Shown: positions 41,757 through 49,979 of the stretch, piece by piece
Layout: the number at the start of each line of letters is the position of its first letter
Numbering within the stretch: position 1 is the stretch's first letter
NCBI GenBank assembly: GCA_964392775.1
Contig: CAYMRD010000009.1
Coordinates: forward strand, 66,275 to 130,274
Length of the DNA stretch: 64,000 nucleotides
DNA from: UKL13-3 sp964392775
GTDB taxonomy: Bacteria > Bacteroidota > Bacteroidia > UKL13-3
Direction of reading: 5' to 3'
Position numbers and translations under genes: made by a program
Notes under the pieces: generated by a model
Databases searched by the model: none
The model's input: the letters and a program-made list of their open reading frames with translations, nothing else
What the model was told of the DNA's origin: nothing

Positions 41757-42917
41757 ATGATACAAAGAGATGCCACAGGTAAAATAAAACAACTTGCGAA
41801 AAAGTTTCCTGCAATAGGATTGCTGGGGCCGCGGCAATCAGGAAAAACAACTCTTGCGAAAGAGTTGTTTCCTAAGAAGCCATACATAAGCTTTGAAAAT
41901 CAGGATAACGTATTGCTTGCCACCAAAGATCCGCGTGCGTTTTTAGCACGTTATAAAACCGGAGCCATCTTTGATGAAATTCAACGCGTTCCCCAATTAT
42001 TATCTTATATGCAGGGTGTGATTGATGCGCAACCCAGTAAAGTAGGATTGTTTATTATAACAGGATCACAAAACTTATTGCTGCTCGAAAATGTATCCCA
42101 AACATTAGCGGGACGTATTGCTTTTATTCATCTTCTTCCGTTTAGCTATGCGGAACTGGAAAACAGTAAATATGCCAAACAAAGCTTAAATAAATTACTA
42201 TTGAATGGCGGATATCCCAGGTTATATGACCGGAAGATAAATCCTACTGACTACTATCCAAACTACCTGCTCACCTATGTTGAAAGGGATGTAAGGCAAA
42301 TAAAAAACATTGCTAATCTTGGGTTGTTTCAACGGTTCCTCAAAATATGTGCAACGAGAGTTGGGCAAGAGGTAAACTATACTTCCATCAGCAATGATAC
42401 AGGAGTGGACCAAAAAACGGTAATCAGCTGGTTCGGAATTTTAGAAGCCAGCTTTATCGCGTTTAGGTTACAGCCATTTTACAATAATCTTGGAAAAAGG
42501 CTTACCCAAATGCCTAAGCTGTATTTTTATGATACCGGATTGTGTTGTTCTCTATTGGAACTGGAAACAGAATCTCATGTGAATACACATCCCCTCAGAG
42601 GGGCTTTGTTCGAAAATATAATCATACTTGAATTACTAAAGAAACGGTTTAATAATGGCCAGCGCAGTAATTTATTTTACTGGCGTGACAGAACAGGGAA
42701 TGAAATTGATGTTTTAATTGATCAATCCTCACAGGTTATTCCCATAGAAATTAAGACTGCCACTACTTTTAATACTGATTATTTAAAAGGAATTAATTAC
42801 TGGAAGAAAATAAATCCGGCTACAAAAAACTCATACCTGATTTATACAGGCAAACCTTCGGCTATTGATAATACTGACATTCTAAACTGGAAGAATATCA
42901 GTACAATTAAAAATTAG
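41757..42917 (+). CDS. AAA_14 ATPase with DUF4143 and intact PD-(D/E)XK-like tail
   Basis: A 386-residue ATPase starting at ATG 41757 (MIQRDATGKIKQLAKKFPAI); the longer in-frame start would run through the palindrome. Walker A is GLLGPRQSGKTTLAKELF, Walker B AIFDEIQRVPQLL, and sensor 1 FIITGSQNLLLLENVSQTL. GRIAFIHLLPFSYAEL follows. The middle (TSISNDTGVDQKTVISWFGILEASFI) looks like a winged helix, and KLYFYDTGLCCSLLEL opens the DUF4143 domain. The C-terminus has FENIIILELLKKRF, then GNEIDVLIDQSSQVIPIEIKTA, which is a complete E...D...ExK nuclease-like core, unlike the paralogue at 10695. No function is established. The gene is flanked by mirror-image palindromes. Confidence 0.88.
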   Translation: MIQRDATGKIKQLAKKFPAIGLLGPRQSGKTTLAKELFPKKPYISFENQDNVLLATKDPRAFLARYKTGAIFDEIQRVPQLLSYMQGVIDAQPSKVGLFIITGSQNLLLLENVSQTLAGRIAFIHLLPFSYAELENSKYAKQSLNKLLLNGGYPRLYDRKINPTDYYPNYLLTYVERDVRQIKNIANLGLFQRFLKICATRVGQEVNYTSISNDTGVDQKTVISWFGILEASFIAFRLQPFYNNLGKRLTQMPKLYFYDTGLCCSLLELETESHVNTHPLRGALFENIIILELLKKRFNNGQRSNLFYWRDRTGNEIDVLIDQSSQVIPIEIKTATTFNTDYLKGINYWKKINPATKNSYLIYTGKPSAIDNTDILNWKNISTIKN

Positions 42918-42938
42918 CTCCTTTTTTAAACAGAAAAT

Positions 42939-42977
42939 ATTTGACAAATACGGAATCAGATTCCGTATTTGTCAAAT
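42939..42977. repeat. Perfect 39-bp palindrome after the second DUF4143 ATPase
   Basis: 19-nt arms (atttgacaaatacggaatc and its reverse complement) surround A42958. The only difference from the upstream copy is the central base, T there and A here, so this copy is exactly the reverse complement of the upstream one. Together they bracket 41698-42977 like terminal inverted repeats. Confidence 0.92.
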
Positions 42978-43270
42978 TATGCAAATTGAAATTCAGGTAG
43001 CGTTACAAGATTCTGCGAGTCGGATAGCTGAGAATTGTTCCCTTCATTCCCGTGAATATCTCATCAGTGGGTCGAACATAATAATAACCGCCTGATATCA
43101 ACCCACCCATCGCTTGCTCTAGCCCTGAAGAGGGACAGCCTGGAAGTTGCGGGTGGTATAGTGTTTACATTCCGCTATATCTGTCCGATGATATCCACAT
43201 TTTCCTGAAACTTCCGCTCTTGTTTTGCTTCGCTAATTGCTAAAATTGAATATTAAACAATTGTTGAGTT
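42978..43270. other. Intergenic region, 293 bp, no gene found
   Basis: Mixed-composition spacer between the palindrome and the SpmA-SpmB fusion gene. No reading frame, tRNA-like or terminator-like structure was found that I can support. No direct repeat flanking the 41698-42977 unit was found either. Confidence 0.5.
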
Positions 43271-44704
43271 ATGGCACTAAGCAGGTTTTGGTCTTATATT
43301 ATTGTATGCAGCATTGTATACATCTTTTTTATGTTGGGCACCGGCCGCATGTATACCCTCACCAGCCTGGTGAATGGTAAACAAAATGACCCTACTATCA
43401 TTGCGGAGATACAGGCAACCACACTGCAACAATCTGATACCGCTTTGTACGCAGCCTTGGTGGCCAATAAAACCACCGCCAGCATTACCGGTGATACAAT
43501 CTATAATTTACTCGACAATGGTGTGGTGCAGGTTTGCTCCGGCAAACAACCGGCTGATGGCATTTTCCTCACCTGCAAAAATACCATTATGGAAATTTGG
43601 TTGCCTTTGATTGGTTATCTCACCTTTTTCTGCGGCTTGCTTAATTTATTGAACGACTCCAATGCCATCACCAAGCTGGCCGGTGTATTGTCTCCGTTTT
43701 TTGTGCGTGTATTTCCCGAGTTGCCCAAAGGACACTCGGCCTACGGATTTATGACCATGAACTTTGCTGCTAACTTTTTAGGATTGGACAATGCCGCCAC
43801 ACCTTTTGGATTGAAGGCAATGGAAAGCATGCAGGAGGTGAATCCCGAACCCGACAAGGCCAGCAATAGTCAGATTATGTTTTTGTGTTTGCATGCTGCG
43901 GGACTTACCCTCATTCCAACCTCCATCATCGGATACCGTGCAGCTCAAAATGCCAGCAACCCTGCCGATATTATGCTGCCTTGTATCATCACCTCATTTG
44001 TGGGAACACTGGCCGCCTTGCTGTTTGTAAGCATCAAACAACGCATCAATTTGCTGAACCCGATTGTTATCGGTTTTGTAACGAGCGTGAGTGCTGTTAT
44101 CGGCTGTTTGTTGTTTTATGTAAACAAACTGAGCGGCCTCGAGAAGTTTCACTTCACCGGTAACCTGAGCAATGGGGTTTTGTTATTCATCATCCTTGCT
44201 ATTGTGGCTTACAGTATCTGGCAGGAAAAAATATTCAAAAACAATAACACCAATATCTTCGATTCGTTTGTGCACGGTGCCAAAGATGGTTTTACAACCG
44301 GGGTTCGTGTATTGCCTTATATGGTGGCCATGCTGGTAGCGCTGAGCATTTTCCGCAATTCGGAGTTAATGGCTATCATCATGGATGGACTGGCTGCCGC
44401 GCTCAATGCCTTTGGGGTAGACCCGCAAATTATTCAGGCCATTCCGGTAGCCATTATGCGTCCGTTTAGTGCCGGAGGCTCACGCGGGTTTATGCTCGAT
44501 GCCATGAAAACTTATGGCGCTGATAGTTTGGCCGGACAACTCTCCTGTTTATTCCAGGGAGCTGCCGAAACCACTTTTTATGTGATTGCCCTGTACTTCG
44601 GGTCGGTGAACGTTAAAGAAACCCGTTACACCCTGGGTATTATGTTGTTGGTGGATTTGGTTTGTGTGTTAACGGCCATCTTTGTTTGTAAGATTTATTT
44701 TTAG
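43271..44704 (+). CDS. SpmA-SpmB fusion, nucleoside-recognition (Gate) membrane protein
   Basis: A 477-residue inner-membrane protein in which the two spore-maturation-like proteins SpmA and SpmB are fused. The first half has about five membrane segments with GFMTMNFAANFLGLDNAATPFGLKAMESMQ, the SpmA signature (read from 43744). After a segment near WQEKIFKNNNTN, the second half shows GAKDGFTTGVRVLPYMVAMLVAL, PVAIMRPFSAGGSRGFMLDAM and FQGAAETTFYVIALYFG, the SpmB signature. Both halves carry Gate (nucleoside recognition) domains. Sporulation does not occur in this phylum, so the role is presumably a transporter or membrane-associated function; the substrate is unknown. The insert VNGKQNDPTIIAEIQATT after the first membrane segment is predicted periplasmic. 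Confidence 0.88.
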   Translation: MALSRFWSYIIVCSIVYIFFMLGTGRMYTLTSLVNGKQNDPTIIAEIQATTLQQSDTALYAALVANKTTASITGDTIYNLLDNGVVQVCSGKQPADGIFLTCKNTIMEIWLPLIGYLTFFCGLLNLLNDSNAITKLAGVLSPFFVRVFPELPKGHSAYGFMTMNFAANFLGLDNAATPFGLKAMESMQEVNPEPDKASNSQIMFLCLHAAGLTLIPTSIIGYRAAQNASNPADIMLPCIITSFVGTLAALLFVSIKQRINLLNPIVIGFVTSVSAVIGCLLFYVNKLSGLEKFHFTGNLSNGVLLFIILAIVAYSIWQEKIFKNNNTNIFDSFVHGAKDGFTTGVRVLPYMVAMLVALSIFRNSELMAIIMDGLAAALNAFGVDPQIIQAIPVAIMRPFSAGGSRGFMLDAMKTYGADSLAGQLSCLFQGAAETTFYVIALYFGSVNVKETRYTLGIMLLVDLVCVLTAIFVCKIYF

Positions 44705-44765
44705 TTTAATTGACAGGTTATTAACAACCTGTTTGATTGACCATTAACCTTTAACACTGTTAGAA

Positions 44766-44900
44766 TTCCCCATGCCCGCGTGAGGGATTGAAGCGGAAAT
44801 CCTTTTTGCTCGGCCTTGCGGGCTGCCAAAAGATTGCAGCGCAAAGCCCGACCGCGAGGAGCGCGGGTTTTGGGGCCGGAAAGAGCGGGCACGCCCTATC
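44766..44900. repeat. REP-like palindromic repeat (GCGTGAGGGATTGAAGCGG type)
   Basis: The sequence cgcgtgagggattgaagcgg, aaatcctttttgctcggcc, ttgcgggctgccaaaagatt and gcagcgcaaagcccgacc folds on itself, with aatc-cttttt/aaaagatt pairing in the middle, and ends gagcgggcacgcccta. This GC-rich element interrupts an otherwise AT-rich gap. It is a class of intergenic repeat found across Bacteroidota and has no coding frame that I accept. Confidence 0.7.
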
Positions 44901-44946
44901 AACCAATTAATTTATCAACCTTTATACAACCAAAGGTTTTTTCTGA

Positions 44947-44954
44947 TATTTTCG
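44947..44954 (+). promoter_or_regulatory. -7 box variant for the DUF3127 gene
   Basis: tattttcg followed by cc lies 37 bases before the ATG at 44992. Confidence 0.45.
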
Positions 44955-44991
44955 CCTTTCAGATTCGCAACAAACTAAATACAGAATATAT

Positions 44992-45366
44992 ATGGCACTC
45001 GAAATCGAAGGAAAAATTATTCAAATTATGCCTGCCACCAATGGCGTGAGCAAAGCAGGTAAAGAATGGACCAAACAAGAATTTGTTATTGAAACCAAAG
45101 ACCAATATCCGCGTAAAGTGATGATGAGCGTGATGGGTGATAAAGTTGCGGAATTGAAGAAATACGCAGTTGGAGCTGAAGTGAAAGCCTCTCTTAACAT
45201 CGAATCACGTGAGTACAATGGCCGCTGGTATACCGATGTTCGCGCCTGGCGCATTGAAGGTAACATGGCCGGTGCAAATGCAGGAGGTTCAGACGATCCG
45301 TTCCACCCCGATAACGAACCGAGTTTCAGCTCGGATGCATCGGCAACTGACGATCTTCCGTTCTAA
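44992..45366 (+). CDS. DUF3127 OB-fold-like protein with SSB-type acidic tail
   Basis: A 124-residue protein of the Bacteroidota DUF3127 family. Residues 1-90 (EIEGKIIQIMPATNGVSKAGKEWTKQEFVIET, with YPRKVMMSVMGDKVAELKK, VGAEVKASLNIESREYNGRWYTDVRAWRIEG; separate strands) have the strand order of an OB-fold nucleic-acid-binding domain. A Gly/Ser/Asp/Pro-rich linker follows, and the protein ends ATDDLPF, the acidic-hydrophobic tip typical of bacterial SSB, which recruits repair and replication proteins. A single-strand-binding or SSB-accessory role is inferred. It is monocistronic with its own terminator. Confidence 0.85.
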   Translation: MALEIEGKIIQIMPATNGVSKAGKEWTKQEFVIETKDQYPRKVMMSVMGDKVAELKKYAVGAEVKASLNIESREYNGRWYTDVRAWRIEGNMAGANAGGSDDPFHPDNEPSFSSDASATDDLPF

Positions 45367-45379
45367 AAAACACTCTCAT

Positions 45380-45408
45380 ATAAAAGCGCTGAAAGGCGCT
45401 TTTATTGT
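45380..45408 (+). terminator. Terminator of the DUF3127 gene
   Basis: aaaagcgct-gaa-aggcgctttt followed by attgttt forms a stem 15 bases after the stop. Confidence 0.8.
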
Positions 45409-45423
45409 TTGATACGCTTTGCA

Positions 45424-45431
45424 TACTTTTG
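45424..45431 (+). promoter_or_regulatory. -7 box (TACTTTTG) for cysS
   Basis: tacttttg followed by ccg is an exact TAnnTTTG match 11 bases before the cysS ATG at 45442, giving a very short leader. Confidence 0.55.
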
Positions 45432-45441
45432 CCGAACAGCT

Positions 45442-46911
45442 ATGACTAATCACGATCTTAAAATATACAATACACTTACCCGCCAAACCGAAAAGTTTGA
45501 ACCCCTGCATGCAGGACATGTTGGAATGTATGTATGCGGGCCAACCGTATACAGCAATGCGCATTTGGGCAATGCCCGTACCTTCATGTCGTTTGATATC
45601 ATCTTTCGTTACCTCACGCATTTGGGTTATAAGGTGAGGTATGTGCGCAATATCACCGATGCCGGGCATTTGGAAAGTGATGCTGATGAAGGCGAAGATA
45701 AAATCAGCAAAAAAGCAAAGCTCGAACAACTGGAGCCGATGGAAATTGTACAGCGTTACACGATCGACTTTCACCAGATGATGCAGTCATTTAATGCACT
45801 GCCTCCAAGCATCGAACCTACAGCTACCGGACATATCATTGAACAAATTGAAATGACCAAACAGATTATAGCCAATGGGTATGCGTATGAAGCTGGAGGG
45901 AGTATTTATTTTGATGTTGAGAAATTTTCAAAAGAACATAACTACACCATCCTTACCGGGCGTAAACTCGAAGACCTGATGAACGGCACCCGTGAATTGG
46001 GCGGGCAGGATGAAAAACGCGGACGTTTGGATTTTGCCTTATGGATCAAAGCCAAACCCGAACATTTGATGAAGTGGCCTAGTCCTTGGGGAGAAGGATT
46101 TCCTGGATGGCATCTTGAGTGCTCGGCCATGAGCTCTAAATATTTAGGCGATCAATTTGATATTCACGGTGGAGGTATGGACCTTGCTCCTACCCATCAT
46201 ACCAATGAAATTGCACAGAACCTTGCCTGCTCACATAAAACTCCTGCGCGTTATTGGATTCATACCAATATGCTCACGGTAAACGGACAAAAGATGAGCA
46301 AAAGTTTAGGCAATTCGTTTTTGCCGCATGAGTTGTTTACGGGCGACCATAAATTGCTCGACAAAGGATACAGCCCCATGACGGTACGCTTTTTTGTATT
46401 ACAGGCACATTACCGCAGCACACTTGATTTTGGTAACGAAGCTTTGCAGGCTGCCGAAAAAGGCTTTGCCCGTTTGATGAATGCCGTGCGTGTGATGAAT
46501 GAGCTCAAAACATCTTCATCATCTACTTCTAATATTCATCAGTTGCGCGAAAAAGTGTACGCAGCCATGAATGATGATTTCAATACACCTATTGCGCTCT
46601 CACATTTGTTTGAAGGCGTTCGTATCATCAACAGTGTAAACGATGGCAAGGAAACCCTTTCGGCTGACGACAAAAAAATACTGATTGACCTGTTCAACCA
46701 TTTTGTGTTTGACATCTTCGGATTGAAAGAAGAGAATGCCGTGAACACTGATAAGATCGATGGGTTGATGAATATGATACTCGGGGTACGCAACGAATCG
46801 AAAGCCAAAAAAGATTTTGCAACCAGCGATTTGATTCGTGATAAACTGAAAGAAATCGGGTTTGAAATTAAGGATGGAAAAGAAGGAACAACGTATACAA
46901 TTGAGAAATGA
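45442..46911 (+). CDS. cysS: Cysteinyl-tRNA synthetase
   Basis: A 489-residue class I synthetase starting at ATG 45442 (MTNHDLKIYNTLTRQTEKFEP); the upstream in-frame ATG at 45409 lies before the promoter box. MYVCGPTVYSNAHLGNARTF contains the HIGH-equivalent and the first zinc cysteine; GWHLECSAMSSKYLG and DIHGGGMDLAPTHHTNEIAQ supply other zinc ligands; and NGQKMSKSLGNSF is the KMSKS loop. The C-terminal helical DALR-type domain ends EIKDGKEGTTYTIEK. Length is standard. Confidence 0.96.
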   Translation: MTNHDLKIYNTLTRQTEKFEPLHAGHVGMYVCGPTVYSNAHLGNARTFMSFDIIFRYLTHLGYKVRYVRNITDAGHLESDADEGEDKISKKAKLEQLEPMEIVQRYTIDFHQMMQSFNALPPSIEPTATGHIIEQIEMTKQIIANGYAYEAGGSIYFDVEKFSKEHNYTILTGRKLEDLMNGTRELGGQDEKRGRLDFALWIKAKPEHLMKWPSPWGEGFPGWHLECSAMSSKYLGDQFDIHGGGMDLAPTHHTNEIAQNLACSHKTPARYWIHTNMLTVNGQKMSKSLGNSFLPHELFTGDHKLLDKGYSPMTVRFFVLQAHYRSTLDFGNEALQAAEKGFARLMNAVRVMNELKTSSSSTSNIHQLREKVYAAMNDDFNTPIALSHLFEGVRIINSVNDGKETLSADDKKILIDLFNHFVFDIFGLKEENAVNTDKIDGLMNMILGVRNESKAKKDFATSDLIRDKLKEIGFEIKDGKEGTTYTIEK

Positions 46912-47025
46912 GATTTAAGAGGTGAGATTAAAGAAGAAAGAAATTCGAAGTGAAGACAAGAACGAATTGAGATTCGAGAATAAAAAGGTTCGAAACATGC
47001 AGACCATTATTTAAACCTTCCTCTT

Positions 47026-47142
47026 TTCGAATTTCGATATTCGGATTTCGAATTTATTCTTTCCAACATGTATCCTGATACAGAACAATATTAAATATAG
47101 ACAAATGTCTTTCGGATTTCGATATTCGGATTTCGAATTTAT
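47026..47142. repeat. Tandem TTCGAATTTCG direct repeats upstream of the M28 peptidase
   Basis: A 27-nt stretch starting atttcgatattcggatttcg occurs exactly at 47031-47057 and again at 47116-47142, 85 bp apart; the second copy ends 11 bases before the peptidase ATG. Less regular relatives (attcgaag, gaattgagattcgag) run back to about 46940. The motif is the same one seen inside hisS and between mreB and mreC. Confidence 0.8.
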
Positions 47143-47153
47143 ACTTTACTGAA

Positions 47154-48125
47154 ATGAAAAAATTATCTCTGTGCCTCTGTGCTTCTGTGGTGATCCTCTT
47201 GGCCGCATGTACCAACGATCCCAAGCCGACTAAATCACAAATCACACATCCTAAATCTGAAATCTACAAGCAGCTTTCGCCTGCATTTAATGCCGACTCT
47301 GCTTATTATTTCGTAGATAAACAGGTGAGCTTCGGACCACGTGTAACCAATAGCGAGGCCCACCAAAAATGTGGTGACTGGCTGGTGAAAGAACTGAAAC
47401 AATACACCGACAATGTGATTGAACAAAAAACGGTTGTTACACATTATGACGGAAGCAAATTGCGTGTACGCAATATCATTGCCGAGATTAACCCAAAGGC
47501 AAGCAAACGCATTTTATTAAGCGCTCACTGGGATTCACGCGACAGAGCCGACAAAGACAATATAGACCAAACCAAACCTATTTTGGGCGCTAATGATGGA
47601 GCAAGTGGTGTGGGTGTATTATTAGAAATTGCGCGCATCATAAAATCACATCCAACCAATTTGGGCATTGATATCATTTTATTTGATGCGGAAGATTTAG
47701 GCAACAGCTCACAAGCAAACACCTATTGTATTGGCTCGCAATACTGGTCGGCCAACTTACATCATCCCGGCTATAAAGCCGACTTTGGCATTTTGCTGGA
47801 TATGGTGGGTGCAGCCAATGCCACCTTTGGATGGGAAGCCTACTCAGCTCAAAATGCGAAACCCGTACTTGACAAGGTATGGAGAGCCGCACATAACCTA
47901 AACTATGGACGCAAATTCCAATACATTCAACTGGGTGGCATCGAAGATGACCATGTATATGTGAACCGTGCCGGTATTCCAACTATTGATATTATCCACT
48001 TTGATGCAGCAGGCAACTTCCCCGACCACCACCATACCCACCGCGATAATATGGGTATAATTGACCGCAATACACTTAAGGCTGTTGGTCAAACCTTGCT
48101 GGAAGTGCTCTATTCTGAGAAATAA
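47154..48125 (+). CDS. M28-family peptidase / glutaminyl cyclase-like lipoprotein
   Basis: A 323-residue exported zinc enzyme. The signal MKKLSLCLCASVVILLAAC has a lipobox LAAC, so it is probably a lipoprotein. The catalytic core shows RILLSAHWDSRDRADKDN (metal ligands), GANDGASGVGVLLEIAR (bridging Asp), DIILFDAEDLGNS (acidic residue) and PTIDIIHFDAAGNFPDHHHTHRD near the end. The AHWDSRxxAD pattern is closest to glutaminyl-peptide cyclotransferases, which form N-terminal pyroglutamate; an aminopeptidase role cannot be excluded. The first codons coincide with a ctctgtgcctctgtgc intergenic-type repeat, so the signal peptide may be repeat-derived. Confidence 0.88.
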   Translation: MKKLSLCLCASVVILLAACTNDPKPTKSQITHPKSEIYKQLSPAFNADSAYYFVDKQVSFGPRVTNSEAHQKCGDWLVKELKQYTDNVIEQKTVVTHYDGSKLRVRNIIAEINPKASKRILLSAHWDSRDRADKDNIDQTKPILGANDGASGVGVLLEIARIIKSHPTNLGIDIILFDAEDLGNSSQANTYCIGSQYWSANLHHPGYKADFGILLDMVGAANATFGWEAYSAQNAKPVLDKVWRAAHNLNYGRKFQYIQLGGIEDDHVYVNRAGIPTIDIIHFDAAGNFPDHHHTHRDNMGIIDRNTLKAVGQTLLEVLYSEK

Positions 48126-48152
48126 CCAGCCCCTCCTTCAAAAAATACTTTT

Positions 48153-48186
48153 ACACCTAAAAATCAATTTGTTAGGTGTTTTTTAT
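48153..48186 (+). terminator. Terminator of the M28 peptidase gene
   Basis: acacctaa-aaatcaatttg-ttaggtgt followed by ttttta, 28 bases after the stop. Confidence 0.8.
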
Positions 48187-48314
48187 GCATTTGAATGTCG
48201 ACAGTAAATTTATCTTGTTCAATTAGCTATTGAATATTTTTTTGTCGCTAAAACCTTTTAGTTGCCATTTATATGTATTTTACGTTCATTTGAATAATTA
48301 AAATATACCCTCTT

Positions 48315-48938
48315 ATGAAAAAAGATTCTTACTTTATCCTAACATTATTGCTCGTATCTTTAACTGTAGTAAGCAATGCTCAAAGCACCACCGACCCTGA
48401 TTCTGTATGTGCAGGAGCCATCGGTAAAATTTATCAGGTAACTAAAACCCCGGGTAGTACCTACCAATGGTTTGTAAATGGTGGAACCCAGGCCAGCGGT
48501 GGAAGTTCCGACTCTATCACCATCAATTGGTCGGCCACACCGGGAACAGACACCTTAAAAGTAGTAGAATACAACGCTATTGGTTGTCCGGGTGATACTA
48601 TTAAACTTGCAGTTGTTCGACTGCCTCTACCCACTGTTGTATTAAGTGGAACCGATTCCATTTGCATCAACTCGGCAACAACTTCCTTTAAACTCACAAT
48701 GACATTTACAGGTGTATCTCCATGGGATGTCAGCTATACAGAGAATGGAACGCCAAAATCTATTTCTACAAGTGCCAATCCATATACATTCAATTCAGGA
48801 GTGTTTAATGCTTCGGGAGTTAAAACATTTGCCATTACAAGTATTACAAGCAGATTGGGCTGTACCGGCACAAAATCAGGAAGTGCAAACGTAACCGTAT
48901 TCCCAAAACCAAACACATCGGCTATTCGTCACTACTAA
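48315..48938 (+). CDS. Secreted PKD-like domain protein ending in a short IxH-aromatic tail
   Basis: A 207-residue protein with a signal peptide (SYFILTLLLVSLTVVSNAQ). Residues of about 28-105 form a PKD-like domain: DSVCAGAIGKIYQV, GSTYQWFVNGG, SDSITINWS, TLKVVEYNAIGCPGD. A second beta-rich domain follows (LSGTDSICINSATTSFKLTMTF). The protein stops at FPKPNTSAIRHY, exactly where such repeat proteins would continue, and lacks a T9SS sorting domain. The neighbour at 49979 ends the same way (KPASKNISHW). It is probably surface-exposed or periplasmic; function unknown. It is the first of three secreted genes on this strand. Confidence 0.75.
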   Translation: MKKDSYFILTLLLVSLTVVSNAQSTTDPDSVCAGAIGKIYQVTKTPGSTYQWFVNGGTQASGGSSDSITINWSATPGTDTLKVVEYNAIGCPGDTIKLAVVRLPLPTVVLSGTDSICINSATTSFKLTMTFTGVSPWDVSYTENGTPKSISTSANPYTFNSGVFNASGVKTFAITSITSRLGCTGTKSGSANVTVFPKPNTSAIRHY

Positions 48939-48950
48939 TCGCCAGGCCCC

Positions 48951-49979
48951 TTGCTTCGAAAACATATCTCGATATGGATACTGTTGTTTTCGTGCAGTGC
49001 CTTGTATGCACAGATTATTGACACGGTATGTGCCGGCACTACACAAACGTATGCTGTGGATAGCAGCAAGGGGTCTACCTATGCATGGACTGTAACGGGT
49101 GGTTCTATTGTGGATGGAGATGGTACACATAAAATTGTTGTAACCTGGGCAAAACAACCGGGCTTATTTAAGATAAGTGTAACAGAGCATAACACAATCG
49201 GGTGCACAGGCCAGCCACAAAGCGGAAATATTTGGATACGCGGACCTCTGTTTACAACTAAATTTCCGGACAAGGCCTGCGTAAATGATTCCGTCACCCT
49301 TATAGCTTTGGGTGGGTATAAATACTTATGGAGCAATGGACAAACCGACAGCATCATTCGCATAAAATTAACACATGACACCCTGATGAATGTAACGATT
49401 TCAGATACTGTATGCGGATTCTCCTCTGAATCTTTTGATGCCTCCATTAAAGCATCATCCAAGCCTGTAATGTCAATTGTAACTGAAGAGAACAGTGTGC
49501 TCAAAAATCAACGTGTTAACATTTTTTATAATGGTGATATAAGAGACAAAATAAATTGGAGTATCGAAAAGTCTAATCAAAACTCCCCAACCGGACACAA
49601 TATCAATGTTCAATTTATTGATACCGGAGAAGCCCTTATTAAAGTAGTTTCCATGAATGCATTAGGATGTAAAGACTCTGCATTTACAAAAATTAATGTC
49701 CTTGCAGAGCAACTATTTTTCCCGAATGCTTTCACCCCAAATGGCGATGGATTGAACGATGTGTTTAAGCCACACGGATCAGGAGTAGAACAGTATCAGC
49801 TTATCATATACAACCGATGGGGGCAAGTGATGTTTGAAACATCCGATTTTACATTAGGCTGGGACGGCACACAGAGCCAAAACCCTGTTCAATCAGATGT
49901 GTATGTTTATCAATGTGAGATGACAGGCATTTCAGGGAAACGGTATAATTATTCAGGAAACATAACAGTTGTAAGATAA
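48951..49979 (+). CDS. T9SS cargo with PKD-like domain and type B (gliding-motility) sorting domain
   Basis: A 342-residue secreted protein. The start is TTG 48951: the signal peptide LRKHISIWILLFSCSALYAQ follows immediately, there is no ATG ahead of it, and the frame upstream is closed by the preceding gene's stop. DTVCAGTTQTYAVDSSKGSTYAWTVTGG with TEHNTIGCTG is a PKD-like domain related to that of the gene before. The C-terminal 85 residues, FFPNAFTPNGDGLNDVFKP, YQLIIYNRWGQVMFETSD, GWDGTQ and YVYQCEM, are the CHU_C type B sorting domain for T9SS export. It overlaps the next gene by one base, so they are translationally coupled. Confidence 0.85.
   Translation: MLRKHISIWILLFSCSALYAQIIDTVCAGTTQTYAVDSSKGSTYAWTVTGGSIVDGDGTHKIVVTWAKQPGLFKISVTEHNTIGCTGQPQSGNIWIRGPLFTTKFPDKACVNDSVTLIALGGYKYLWSNGQTDSIIRIKLTHDTLMNVTISDTVCGFSSESFDASIKASSKPVMSIVTEENSVLKNQRVNIFYNGDIRDKINWSIEKSNQNSPTGHNINVQFIDTGEALIKVVSMNALGCKDSAFTKINVLAEQLFFPNAFTPNGDGLNDVFKPHGSGVEQYQLIIYNRWGQVMFETSDFTLGWDGTQSQNPVQSDVYVYQCEMTGISGKRYNYSGNITVVR

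Noticed and set aside
41698..42977. Insertion sequence with transposase
   Set aside because: The only gene inside is an AAA_14/DUF4143 ATPase, not a transposase, and no target-site duplication is visible; reported instead as palindromes plus gene.
44816..45049. 77-codon plus-strand frame upstream of the DUF3127 gene
   Set aside because: It is produced by the REP-like element and overlaps the promoter and start of a well-supported gene.
47026..47142. Possible CRISPR-like array from the repeated TTCGAATTTCG units
   Set aside because: Only two 27-nt copies, no regular spacers and no cas genes; the motif is a dispersed intergenic repeat.
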